Assembly (NCBI RefSeq): GCF_042731755.1
Contig: NZ_JBHWLR010000010.1
Location: 1 to 64,000, forward strand
DNA: 64,000 bases
From: Promicromonospora sp042731755
GTDB taxonomy: Bacteria > Actinomycetota > Actinomycetes > Actinomycetales > Cellulomonadaceae
Direction of reading: 5' to 3'
Shown: positions 34,054 to 41,632 of the stretch, in pieces
How positions within the stretch are numbered: position 1 is the stretch's first letter
How the letters are laid out: each line of letters opens with the position of its first letter
Position numbers and translations under genes: made by a program
The notes under the pieces: model-generated
The model's database searches: none
Told to the model about the DNA's origin: nothing
What the model saw: only the letters and a program-made list of their open reading frames with translations

Positions 34054-34080
34054 TGTCACATCCTCGTTCCAGGGGGCGTC
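34054..34080 (+). promoter_or_regulatory. ECF41-type promoter for the CMD-family gene
   Basis: TGTCACA (34054-34060), a 16-base spacer and CGTC (34077-34080) match the published ECF41 motif TGTCACA-N16-CGTC. It points towards the gene at 34149. Confidence 0.85.
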
Positions 34081-34088
34081 AAGGGTGT

Positions 34089-34115
34089 GACGGCGCGCAG
34101 GGCGCCGATGTGACA
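34089..34115 (-). promoter_or_regulatory. ECF41-type promoter for the sigma factor gene (autoregulation)
   Basis: On the minus strand TGTCACA (34115-34109), a 16-base spacer and CGTC (34092-34089) repeat the same motif, pointing at the sigma factor start at 34052. It is the mirror image of the + strand promoter, with eight bases between the two -10 elements. Confidence 0.85.
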
Positions 34116-34148
34116 GGCCGGACCTCCGGCCGCGACGAGAGGACCCCG

Positions 34149-34679
34149 ATGACCACGGAGACCACCACCCAGGACGCGACCCGGCACCTCGACCTCGCGG
34201 CGTCCGGCACACCCCACCTGCGAACCGTGACGTCCCGCATGAAGAACCCGGCGCTGCTCGTGCCGGGCGGCGCCAAGGCGCTGGCCGAGCTGGGGCAGAT
34301 GGCCCATGGACAGGGCGTCTCCGCGGCCACGCTCGAGGTGGTGCACCTGCGCGTCAGCCAGATCAACGGCTGCGGCTGGTGCATCGACTACGGCATGCGG
34401 CAGGCCCGCAAGGCCGGCGAGTCGGAGGACCGCCTCGCGTCCGTAGCGGCCTGGCGCGAGTCGCCCTACCTCAGCGAGGCCGAGTGCGCGGCGCTCGAGC
34501 TCGCCGAGGCGATGACCCGCCTGGCCGACAGCCCCGACGGCGTGCCGGACGCCGTCTGGGACCGCGCCGCCGAGCACTGGGACGAGCAGGCGCTCGCGGC
34601 GCTGGTCCTGCACATCGGCGTCACCAACCTGTTCAACCGCCTGAACGTAACGGTCCGCCAGATCCCGGGCACCTGGTAA
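34149..34679 (+). CDS. Carboxymuconolactone decarboxylase / AhpD-family protein
   Basis: A 176-residue protein of the AhpD-like CMD family. The redox motif CGWC with the flanking segment (QINGCGWCIDYGMRQARKAG) is intact, suggesting alkylhydroperoxidase-type activity that relies on the Cys pair and nearby Glu/His. ATG at 34149 sits about 62 bases after the expected transcription start from the ECF41 promoter. Together with the divergent sigma factor it forms a self-contained, probably redox- or ligand-responsive unit. Confidence 0.93.
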   Translation: MTTETTTQDATRHLDLAASGTPHLRTVTSRMKNPALLVPGGAKALAELGQMAHGQGVSAATLEVVHLRVSQINGCGWCIDYGMRQARKAGESEDRLASVAAWRESPYLSEAECAALELAEAMTRLADSPDGVPDAVWDRAAEHWDEQALAALVLHIGVTNLFNRLNVTVRQIPGTW

Positions 34680-34686
34680 CCGCCCC

Positions 34687-34749
34687 CGTTGAGTGCTGGC
34701 TATTTGTTGCTCCGGCAGGCGCCGAGCAACAAATACCCAGCACTCAACG
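34687..34749. terminator. 26-bp hairpin between convergent CMD and RarD-like genes
   Basis: Arms 34687-34712 and 34724-34749 pair over 26 bp with a single mismatch, around an 11-base loop. It lies between convergent genes and can serve both. Confidence 0.75.
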
Positions 34750-34761
34750 TGTGCGGTGCGG

Positions 34762-35664
34762 TCAGGACGGGCCCAGGCGCGGCGCACGGCGGGCCTGGCG
34801 GACGCCGTCGACCGTGAGCAGGATCAGGGCGAGCCACACCAGGGCGAACCCGGCCCAGCGGGCGGGCGGCATGTGCTCCCCGAAGACGAGCAGCCCCACC
34901 AGGAACTGCAGCACCGGCGCGAGGTACTGCAGCATGCCGACGACGGACAGGGGCAGCCGCCGGGCGGCGGCGCCGAACAGGAGCAGGGGCAGCGCGGTCA
35001 CGATGCCGGCGGACATGAGCAGCAGCGCGTGCCCGGTGCCCTCGTTCGTGAACGTGCCCGAGCTGCCGAGCCACAGGAGGTAGGCGAGCGCGAACGGCGT
35101 GGCGACGGTCGTCTCGACGGCCAGGCCGGGCAGGGCGGCGACGGTGCGACCCACGCGGTTCTTGACCAGCCCGTACAGGCCGAAGGAGAGCGCGAGGCAG
35201 AGCGAGATCCACGGCAGCCCGCCGAGCCCGGTGGACAGCACGACGACGGACGCCGCGCCGAAGCCGATCGCGATCCACTGCATGGGCCGGAGCCGCTCGC
35301 GCAGCACCAGCACACCGAGCAGCACCGTGATGATGGGGTTGATGAAGTAGCCGAGGGCGGCGTCGAGCACCCGGTCGCTGAGCACGGCGTACACGTACAC
35401 CACCCAGTTGACGACGATCAGGGCCGCCGCCACGGCGAACGTGCCCAGGATGCGCGGCGACCGCAGGGCGGTGCGGAAGTCGCCGAGCTGGCGCAGGGCC
35501 GCGAGGGCGATGAGGCAGAAGAGCAGGCTCCACACGATGCGGTGGGCCACGATCTCCAGGGGGCCCGCCGGCTGGAGCAGCGGGAAGAACAGCGGCATCC
35601 CGCCCCAGAGCAGGTAGGCGCCGATGCCGAGGGGGAGACCCCAGCGATCCTGTTGTTGTGTCAC
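34762..35664 (-). CDS. rarD: RarD-type EamA/DMT permease
   Basis: About 300 residues with ten hydrophobic segments and two EamA-like halves. The start GIGAYLLWGGMPLFFPLL and later NWVVYVYAV match the RarD group (E. coli RarD is 296 residues). The substrate is unknown. The start is uncertain: GTG at 35664 gives the family length, but no clear ribosome site is present, and in-frame codons up to 35781 would add non-hydrophobic residues. Confidence 0.88.
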   Translation of the reverse strand: MTQQQDRWGLPLGIGAYLLWGGMPLFFPLLQPAGPLEIVAHRIVWSLLFCLIALAALRQLGDFRTALRSPRILGTFAVAAALIVVNWVVYVYAVLSDRVLDAALGYFINPIITVLLGVLVLRERLRPMQWIAIGFGAASVVVLSTGLGGLPWISLCLALSFGLYGLVKNRVGRTVAALPGLAVETTVATPFALAYLLWLGSSGTFTNEGTGHALLLMSAGIVTALPLLLFGAAARRLPLSVVGMLQYLAPVLQFLVGLLVFGEHMPPARWAGFALVWLALILLTVDGVRQARRAPRLGPS

Positions 35665-35788
35665 TGCGTCACGATAGATCTCGCGCCCCCGTGCGAGTCC
35701 CGGATGCGCTGTGGGGCTCGTCACCTGGCCGGGCCCCTTTTCGATTTCTCGCGAGGGCTGGTGGGGCGCTATGGTTGGCACCGTTCAC

Positions 35789-35870
35789 GGCTGGTTGCCC
35801 GAGCGGCCAAAGGGATCTGACTGTAAATCAGACGGCTCAGCCTTCGGGGGTTCGAATCCCTCACCAGCCA
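35789..35870 (+). tRNA. tRNA-Tyr (GUA)
   Basis: A class II tRNA of 82 bases with a long variable arm. The acceptor GGCTGGT pairs with ACCAGCC, the anticodon loop contains GTA, and the T-loop is GGTTCGAATCC. CCA is not encoded. Confidence 0.95.
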
Positions 35871-35882
35871 CGTGAAGCACAG

Positions 35883-35918
35883 CAGGGCGTGACCAGCGAT
35901 CTCGTTGGTCACGCCCTG
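35883..35918 (+). terminator. Terminator of tRNA-Tyr
   Basis: 13-bp perfect arms (35883-35895, 35906-35918) followed by TTTCGTT; classical intrinsic terminator layout. Confidence 0.8.
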
Positions 35919-36083
35919 TTTCGTTGTCTGGTCCGTGCCGGTGCGGCCGGCGTCGAGTACGGGTCCTGACCCCGGTTTCTGGCCCAACCGCCAGGTGCGG
36001 GCGGGGCTCGCGACCCGCGCGGCGCACCTCACACCGGATTCGATTTCACGCCAGGCCGGAGGGCATGTAGAGTCTTCCTCGCC

Positions 36084-36156
36084 GCCCCGATAGCTCAGTC
36101 GGCAGAGCGTCTCCATGGTAAGGAGAAGGTCAAGGGTTCGATTCCCTTTCGGGGCT
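36084..36156 (+). tRNA. tRNA-Thr (GGU)
   Basis: 73 bases. The acceptor GCCCCGA pairs with TCGGGGC; anticodon GGT lies in the loop ATGGTAA between 5-bp arms; T-loop GGTTCGATTCC. It heads the conserved Thr-Met-rpmG cluster. Confidence 0.95.
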
Positions 36157-36184
36157 CTGTGATCGACGCGGGGTCGTACGCCCA

Positions 36185-36206
36185 CCCCACCGGTTCGCCG
36201 GTGGGG
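36185..36206 (+). terminator. Hairpin with TTCG loop between tRNA-Thr and tRNA-Met
   Basis: 9-bp perfect stem (36185-36193, 36198-36206) capped by TTCG, 29 bases after tRNA-Thr. Confidence 0.6.
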
Positions 36207-36241
36207 AGCAACGGCGGACGGCCTCGCGTTCAGTCACGCGC

Positions 36242-36318
36242 GGCGGGGTAGCTCAGCTGGTCAGAGCGCACGACTCATAATCGTGAGGTCGCGGGTTCGA
36301 GCCCCGCCCTCGCTACCA
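36242..36318 (+). tRNA. tRNA-Met (CAU), CCA encoded
   Basis: The acceptor GGCGGGG pairs with CCTCGCT with two G-T pairs; anticodon CAT in loop CTCATAA; T-arm GCGGG/CCCGC; discriminator A followed by encoded CCA (36316-36318). It is an elongator tRNA by position and structure. Confidence 0.93.
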
Positions 36319-36401
36319 AGCAAGTACATCCGTCCGGCTTCCTGTGCCGGACGACGAGAAGACACATGGCGCCTCCCTCTCGAGGCGCGGAGGTGAGAGC
36401 C

Positions 36402-36572
36402 ATGGCAAGCAAGAGCGCGGATGTCCGCCCGAAGATCACGCTGGCGTGCGTGGACTGCAAGGAGCGGAACTACATCACGAAGAAGAACCGGCGTAACGAC
36501 CCGGACCGCCTGGAGCTGGCGAAGTTCTGCCCGCGCTGCGGCAAGCACACGTCGCACCGCGAGACTCGCTGA
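36402..36572 (+). CDS. rpmG: 50S ribosomal protein L33
   Basis: A 56-residue L33 of the zinc-binding type with two CxxC pairs (CVDC and CPRC). ATG at 36402 follows the strong ribosome site GGAGG; the N-terminus MASKSADVRPKITLACVDC matches actinobacterial L33. A 7-bp hairpin (36369-36388) ends directly before the ribosome site and could modulate translation. The gene begins the conserved rpmG / dehydratase cluster. Confidence 0.96.
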   Translation: MASKSADVRPKITLACVDCKERNYITKKNRRNDPDRLELAKFCPRCGKHTSHRETR

Positions 36573-36596
36573 GTCTCGTAGCAGGCTCACACCGAC

Positions 36597-37082
36597 GTGG
36601 CGAACGCTGATTTCGAGGGCCGGGTCTACCCGGCCGACGCCCCCTACTCCGTAGGCCGCGAGAAGATCCGCGAGTTCGCCGTTGCCGTCGGTGCCACGCA
36701 CCCCGCGCACCACGATCTCGTGGCGGCGCGGGGTTTGGGCTATCCGGACCTGGTCGCCCCGCCCACGTTCGCCGTGGTCGTGGCGCAGCGCACCGAGTCG
36801 CAGTACGTCAGCGACCCCGAGGCCGACATCGACTTCTCCCGCGTGGTCCACGCGGACGAGCGCTTCACGCACCACCGTCCCATCGTCGCCGGCGACGAGC
36901 TCACGACGGTGCTGCACGTGGACCGGATCGTCTCCCGCGGCCCCATCAGCATGGTGACCACGCGCTGCGAGATCTACGCGATGCCCCAGCAGGTCGAGGT
37001 GCCGTCCCCCGAGGCCGACACCCCCGGCGAGCACGTCGCCACGGTCACGTCCACGCTGGCCATCCGAGGTGAGGACGCATGA
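36597..37082 (+). CDS. MaoC-type dehydratase subunit A (HadA/HadC-like, FAS1-like N-terminal type)
   Basis: A 161-residue hot-dog fold protein starting at GTG, 24 bases after rpmG. Its pattern (YSVGREKIREFAVAVG, PTFAVVV, DERFTHHRPIVAGDEL) matches the non-catalytic-type subunit of actinobacterial (3R)-hydroxyacyl-ACP dehydratases such as mycobacterial HadA. It pairs with the next gene, overlapping by ATGA, to make a heterodimeric dehydratase of fatty acid elongation. Confidence 0.9.
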   Translation: MANADFEGRVYPADAPYSVGREKIREFAVAVGATHPAHHDLVAARGLGYPDLVAPPTFAVVVAQRTESQYVSDPEADIDFSRVVHADERFTHHRPIVAGDELTTVLHVDRIVSRGPISMVTTRCEIYAMPQQVEVPSPEADTPGEHVATVTSTLAIRGEDA

Positions 37083-37501
37083 GCCGCCCCGACATCGCGA
37101 CGCTCGCCGTCGGCGACGTGATCGGCAGCCGCACCGTCACCTTCGACCGTGCGGCCCTGGTCCGGTACGCGGGTGCCAGCGGCGACCTCAACCCGATCCA
37201 CTGGAACGACAAGTTCGCCGTGGACGCGGGCCTGCCCGGAGTCATCGCGCACGGCATGCTCACCATGGGCACCGTCGTGGGTCTGGTCGTGGACTGGGCG
37301 GGTGACCCGGGCGCCGTCGTCGACTACCAGACGCGCTTCACCAAGCCCGTCGAGGTGCCCAACCCGGGCACGGCACTGATCGAGGTCGTGGGCACGGTGG
37401 GCGTGGTCGACGCCGACGCCGGCACGGTCCGCGTGGACCTCGCCGTCACGGTCGACGGCGCCAAGGTGCTGGTCCGCGCCCAGGCGCTCGTCCGCCTCTG
37501 A
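37079..37501 (+). CDS. MaoC-type dehydratase subunit B (HadB-like, catalytic)
   Basis: A 140-residue hot-dog protein carrying the hydratase-2 motif with the Asp and His of SGDLNPIHW, the catalytic residues of MaoC-type (R)-hydratases. It overlaps the preceding subunit gene. The order rpmG-hadA-hadB is conserved in actinobacteria; there, murB and secE/nusG normally follow closely, whereas here about 6.7 kb of other genes intervenes before murB. Confidence 0.93.
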   Translation: MSRPDIATLAVGDVIGSRTVTFDRAALVRYAGASGDLNPIHWNDKFAVDAGLPGVIAHGMLTMGTVVGLVVDWAGDPGAVVDYQTRFTKPVEVPNPGTALIEVVGTVGVVDADAGTVRVDLAVTVDGAKVLVRAQALVRL

Positions 37502-37609
37502 CGGCTTCCACCACCGTCGTCGGCACGGGCGGCGAACAGGTCAGTTTGCCGGGGTAACGATTTTTTAACCCGCGGACCCTTCTCATGCGCACCCTGATCG
37601 GGTGTGATT

Positions 37610-37642
37610 CTCTCGTCCGGAGCTCTACGGACTCGACGAGAG
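37610..37642 (+). promoter_or_regulatory. Hairpin overlapping the amidase ribosome binding site
   Basis: An 8-bp stem (37610-37617 with 37635-37642) whose 3' arm covers GAGAG of the ribosome site GAGAGG. It could keep translation of the secreted amidase low until opened. Confidence 0.45.
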
Positions 37643-37651
37643 GAACCCCGC

Positions 37652-39934
37652 GTGACGTCACGACGACGTATCACAGCCCTGGCCACGGCGGCCGGGGTGC
37701 TCTTTCCGCTCATCCCGCTCTCCGCGGCTGCGGCCGCCCCCACGGTGACGACGTCCGGCGACGAGGTGGTCGCCTGCGCTCCCGTGCTGGCCGCCGGCTC
37801 GCTCGACGAGGCGTTCACCGCGGCTGCCGACGCCACCGGGGTGCCCGAGGACCTGCTCAAGGCGGTGTCCTACCTGGAGTCCCGCTGGGACCAGCACGCC
37901 GGCCAGGCCAGCGCCGACGGCGGCTACGGCGTGTTCAACCTGACTGCCGGGGAGGGCCTGGGGCATGCGCACGGCGACGGGCTGCCGCTGTCCGCGATCA
38001 ACGACAAGACGGGCCCGGCCCGAGAGGGCACGCCCGAGCTCACCCGGGCGGCCGCGCTGACCGGCCTCGACGAGGCCACCCTGCGCTCGGACGCCCGGGC
38101 CAACGTCTGCGGCGGCGCGGCCCTCCTGGCGTCGTACCAGGCCCAGGCCGTGCGCGACGGCGCGGTCGACAGCGGTGTGGCCGACAAGGGGGCGGCCGAC
38201 CCCGACGCCCCGACGTCACCGGGCGGCGTGACCGTCTGGGCGGACGCCGTGTCGCGGATGAGCGACATCGACGGCTTCGCGGCGGGCGTGTACGCCACGC
38301 TGCGGGACGGCGCGGGGACCACCACCCCGCAGGACGGCGCGGTCATCCTCACGGCCAACCCGGACGTCGTCGTGCCCCGGAGCGCGAGCACGAGCGACCC
38401 CGAGGCGGACTGCCCCGACGACCTCGGCTGCGAGTGGCTCCCCGCCCCGTACGAGAAGGGCTCGCCGGACCTGCCGGACGGCACCGGCGACTACGGCAAC
38501 CACGACCAGGCCGACCGCACCGGCGCGGGCGGCCCGTCGATCGACTACATCCTGATCCACGACACCGAGACCGCCTACCAGCCTTCGGTGAACCTGGTGC
38601 AGGACCCGACCTACCTGGCCTGGAACTACACGCTGCGCTCCGAGGACGGGCACGTGGCCAACCACCTCGACTCGGCCGACGTCGGCTGGCACGCGGGCAA
38701 CTGGTTCATGAACATGCACTCGATCGGCCTGGAGCACGAGGGCTGGGCGGGCACGGGGACCTGGTTCACCGAGGCGATGTACCAGTCGTCGGCGGCGCTC
38801 GTGCGCTACCTCGCGGCGGAGCACGACGTCCCGCTCGACCGGGCGCACGTCATCGGCCACGACCAGGTGCCGGGCATCCTGCCGGGCTACACCAAGAACG
38901 TGCACTGGGACCCGGGCCCCTACTGGGACTGGGACCACTACTTCGAGCTGCTCGGCGCACCGATCGGCGGCGACCTGGAGACGACGACGGACGTCGAGCC
39001 GGGCGACGTCGTCGAGGTGCGCACGGGCTACGCGCAGAACCCGAACGTGGTGACGGGCTGCGAGCAGGCGTCGCCGGGCTCGGGCGAGTGCGTCGAGGGC
39101 GCGGGCACCAACTTCCGGTACCTGTACCAGTCGCCCTCGGAGGACGCGCCGCTGGCCAAGGACCCGGGCTGGAAGCCGGACGGCGCGGACGGCACCACGT
39201 ACGCGAGCGACGTGAGCGCGCGCGTGCAGTCCGGGCACAAGCTCGTGGTGGACCAGGTCGACGGCGACTGGCTCGGCGTGTGGTGGGCCGGCTCCCTGGT
39301 CTGGCTGCACAACCCGGCCGACCGTCCGGTCGTGGTGCCGGCGACGGCGCAGACCGTCACCGTCGCGGGCGACGCCCCCGCTCCGGTCTTCGGCCGGGCG
39401 TACCCGGAGGTCGCCGCCTACGCGGCGTACCCGGGCGTGCCGGTGCAGGCCGTGACACCCATCGAGTACACGGTCGGCGTGGGCCAGACGTACGCCGTGT
39501 CCGACGACGACGTGGCCGCCGACTACTACCGGGCCGCCACGTTCGACGGCTCAGGACCGGGAGACCGCACGGTCGTGCGCGGCGACGACGTCTACTACCA
39601 GGTGTGGCTGGCGCACCGGCACGTGTTCGTGAACGCGGCCGACGTCGAGCTCCACGACCCCGTCGTCGCGGACGTGTCCGGGCCGTCGGTCGAGGGGAAG
39701 GCCAAGGTCGGCCGGGTCCTGACCGCGGAGCCCGGCACGTACCTGCCGGACGACGTCGACGTGGCCTACCGGTGGCTGCGCGACGGCGAGCCGGTCCGCT
39801 GGGCGACCGGCAGCCGCTACCTGGTGACCGGCCGGGACCGGGGCGCGGAGATCTCGGTGGAGGTGACGGTCTCGGCGGACGGGTACACGCCGGCGTCGTA
39901 CACCTCGGAACCCCGCTCGATCCCCCGCCGCTGA
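37652..39934 (+). CDS. Secreted N-acetylmuramoyl-L-alanine amidase with lytic transglycosylase-like N-terminal domain
   Basis: A 760-residue exported wall hydrolase. The signal peptide runs to about residue 29 (SRRRITALATAAGV...AAAA). A domain like lysozyme/SLT folds follows (LDEAFTAAADATGVPEDLLK, YLESRW with a candidate catalytic Glu, GGYGVFNL). The Amidase_2 domain (~residues 285-430) shows zinc-ligand candidates in ILIHDTE, GWHAGNWF and VIGHDQVPG. SH3-like and Ig-like modules, including YRWLRDGEPV, form the C-terminus. GTG at 37652 has GAGAGGA upstream. It is a probable lytic enzyme for cell separation or defence against other bacteria. Confidence 0.88.
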   Translation: MTSRRRITALATAAGVLFPLIPLSAAAAAPTVTTSGDEVVACAPVLAAGSLDEAFTAAADATGVPEDLLKAVSYLESRWDQHAGQASADGGYGVFNLTAGEGLGHAHGDGLPLSAINDKTGPAREGTPELTRAAALTGLDEATLRSDARANVCGGAALLASYQAQAVRDGAVDSGVADKGAADPDAPTSPGGVTVWADAVSRMSDIDGFAAGVYATLRDGAGTTTPQDGAVILTANPDVVVPRSASTSDPEADCPDDLGCEWLPAPYEKGSPDLPDGTGDYGNHDQADRTGAGGPSIDYILIHDTETAYQPSVNLVQDPTYLAWNYTLRSEDGHVANHLDSADVGWHAGNWFMNMHSIGLEHEGWAGTGTWFTEAMYQSSAALVRYLAAEHDVPLDRAHVIGHDQVPGILPGYTKNVHWDPGPYWDWDHYFELLGAPIGGDLETTTDVEPGDVVEVRTGYAQNPNVVTGCEQASPGSGECVEGAGTNFRYLYQSPSEDAPLAKDPGWKPDGADGTTYASDVSARVQSGHKLVVDQVDGDWLGVWWAGSLVWLHNPADRPVVVPATAQTVTVAGDAPAPVFGRAYPEVAAYAAYPGVPVQAVTPIEYTVGVGQTYAVSDDDVAADYYRAATFDGSGPGDRTVVRGDDVYYQVWLAHRHVFVNAADVELHDPVVADVSGPSVEGKAKVGRVLTAEPGTYLPDDVDVAYRWLRDGEPVRWATGSRYLVTGRDRGAEISVEVTVSADGYTPASYTSEPRSIPRR

Positions 39935-39972
39935 AACCGCCCCGCCACTGAAACCGCCCTGCCACTGAAACC

Positions 39973-40033
39973 GTTGAGTGCGGGACATTCGCGCTTCTGA
40001 CACACAGAGAAGCGCGAATGTCCCACCCTCAAC
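39973..40033. terminator. Long hairpin after the amidase gene (right arm apparently corrupted)
   Basis: 26-base arms (39973-39998 and 40008-40033) pair with two mismatches here, but the left arm pairs perfectly with 40145-40170 on the other side of the gap. The true genome probably has one perfect hairpin between convergent genes. Confidence 0.6.
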
Positions 40034-40052
40034 AGGTCGGGGTCACCAATTT

Positions 40053-40062
40053 NNNNNNNNNN
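40053..40062. other. Assembly gap (10 N) with duplicated flanks
   Basis: Ten Ns join two contig ends. The 40008-40052 flank repeats 40145-40189 with errors, and 40063-40144 contains a long G-run and no gene. The sequence 39999-40144 should be treated as unreliable. Confidence 0.85.
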
Positions 40063-40179
40063 GACGGGTAAAACTACCCCGCCATGAAACCGACCTGGCA
40101 AGGAAAATGGTGGGGGGGGGGGCGGTCGCGCTTTGAAAACAAAGAGAAGCGCGAATGTCCCGCACTCAACGGGTCGGGG

Positions 40180-41520
40180 TCACCAGTTCGGGGTGACGCC
40201 CGGGAGGTTGGCGGGGAGCTTCACGTTCTTCGGGTGGTAGACGTACGTGAGGCCGTCCGTCGAGGTCTGCCAGACCCGCTCGAAGTTCTCCCGCGTGTAC
40301 ACGACGCGGACGGCGTCGTTCGTCGCCCCGTGCGGGTCGTTGAGGATCGGGTCGCCGTCGGCGGTGAACCCGCGGAGCACCACGAGGTGCCCGTCGGTCT
40401 CGTACCCGGCCTCGGGCATCTCCTCGGCCTCGAAGTTGATCGAGAAGACCAGCGGGATGCCGGCCGCGACGAACTTCTCCGCCTCCGCGAGGGAGCGCAG
40501 CCGGGTCACGAACGACTCCAGGCCGAACGTGTTCGCGTAGGCCGCGTTGAACGGCCAGTTGCCCGCGCCCTCGTACGTGTAGTCCCAGGTGTTCATCGCG
40601 GCGTAGTCGACCTGCGGGTCGCCGTTCGGCGCCTCGATGCCCTCCAGCTCCTCGGCCGGCACCTCGCGCCCGTACGAGTAGATGACCATCGTGGAGGACG
40701 TCGGCGAGCACCAGACCTGGCCGCCGCCCCCGAACTCGGGGTACTCGCCGCGGTGGATGTTCTGGCTGTACTGCGGCACGTCGAGCGCCACCTCGCGCCC
40801 CAGCGTGAAGTCGCTCGTGCCCGTGTAGTGCGCGTCGGGCAGGTACTCGTTGGTCATGGTGCTCACGGCGTCGAGCCGCGGAGACACCCGGGTGCCCTCG
40901 GGCCGGTACAGCGTGGCGCGGGTCTGGTACGCGTCCGGCTCGTGCCCCGACTTCGCGACGTACGTGTCGGTGAACAGGTACGCGTCGTCGTCGGTCTGGC
41001 CGTTCACCGAGGTGCGGTGGATGTCGCCCACGCGGCCGTCGGCGGGCGCGAAGTCGTCGCCCGAGGCCCAGCGGCCCATCACGAACCACTTGGTCCAGGT
41101 CCCGTCGGCCTTGCGGCCGCGGTACTCGATCTCCACCCAGGTCCCGGTGGGGGTGTGCGCGTTCCACGAGCTCACCGACTCGTCGATCAGGTAGCCGGCC
41201 TCGACCACGGGCGACGTCCAGCGGCCCGTCTCGTAGCTGACGGGCGTGCCGTCGCCGAACGGGTCGGTGTACTCGACGGTGTCGCCGGCGCCGCGCAGCA
41301 CGAGCCCGCCCTTGGCGCCCGGCCGCAGGTTGGCGGTCTTGCCCGCGTGGAAGTCGCGCACCCCGTCCCAGGTGGTCAGCGTGATCTGGTTGTCCGACGC
41401 CGCCGCCTCCGGCGCACCTACCGCCGGCACGGCGCTCGCCGTGATCCCCGCCTGCACCACGAGCGCTCCCGTCGCCACCAGTGCGAACACCGTGGTCCGC
41501 AGTCCTCTTCGTCTCGACAT
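40180..41520 (-). CDS. Secreted C39-like cysteine peptidase
   Basis: A 446-residue protein with a signal peptide (RRRGLRTTVFALVATGALVV then ASA). The C-terminal half carries a peptidase C39-like domain: candidate catalytic Cys in QVWCSPTSS (~residue 270), His in GHLVVLRGF and the third residue in LNDPHG. The N-terminal ~230 residues are a beta-rich domain that may bind wall or substrate. There is no ABC transporter fusion, so it is an extracellular protease rather than a bacteriocin exporter. ATG has GGAGG upstream. It is convergent with the amidase. Confidence 0.87.
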   Translation of the reverse strand: MSRRRGLRTTVFALVATGALVVQAGITASAVPAVGAPEAAASDNQITLTTWDGVRDFHAGKTANLRPGAKGGLVLRGAGDTVEYTDPFGDGTPVSYETGRWTSPVVEAGYLIDESVSSWNAHTPTGTWVEIEYRGRKADGTWTKWFVMGRWASGDDFAPADGRVGDIHRTSVNGQTDDDAYLFTDTYVAKSGHEPDAYQTRATLYRPEGTRVSPRLDAVSTMTNEYLPDAHYTGTSDFTLGREVALDVPQYSQNIHRGEYPEFGGGGQVWCSPTSSTMVIYSYGREVPAEELEGIEAPNGDPQVDYAAMNTWDYTYEGAGNWPFNAAYANTFGLESFVTRLRSLAEAEKFVAAGIPLVFSINFEAEEMPEAGYETDGHLVVLRGFTADGDPILNDPHGATNDAVRVVYTRENFERVWQTSTDGLTYVYHPKNVKLPANLPGVTPNW

Positions 41521-41632
41521 AGCCCTGCCTCCATGCCTCCGGGCCCCCTCTCGGTGAGCGGGCCGTGGACCCTCCCTATCAGAGCGGGGATCGGGACAGA
41601 AGCAATTTAGGCGTCACCCGAAAGTGGGCGTG

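Noticed and set aside
32748..34148. A long in-frame N-terminal extension of the CMD-family protein
   Set aside because: The family length and CGWC position fit the ATG at 34149; the extension runs antisense through the sigma factor and kinase genes.
35662..35781. Extended start of the RarD-like permease up to 35781
   Set aside because: The extra residues are not hydrophobic or conserved in character, and the start would lie eight bases from the tRNA-Tyr gene in its promoter region.
37502..37651. Cyclic di-AMP (ydaO-type) riboswitch upstream of the wall hydrolase
   Set aside because: Although such riboswitches often precede wall hydrolases, the 150-base leader lacks the conserved core sequences; only a simple hairpin is visible.
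40063..40179. A coding frame crossing the region right of the first gap on the + strand
   Set aside because: It starts in error-prone sequence and runs antisense to the C39-like peptidase gene, which has clear motifs and signal peptide.
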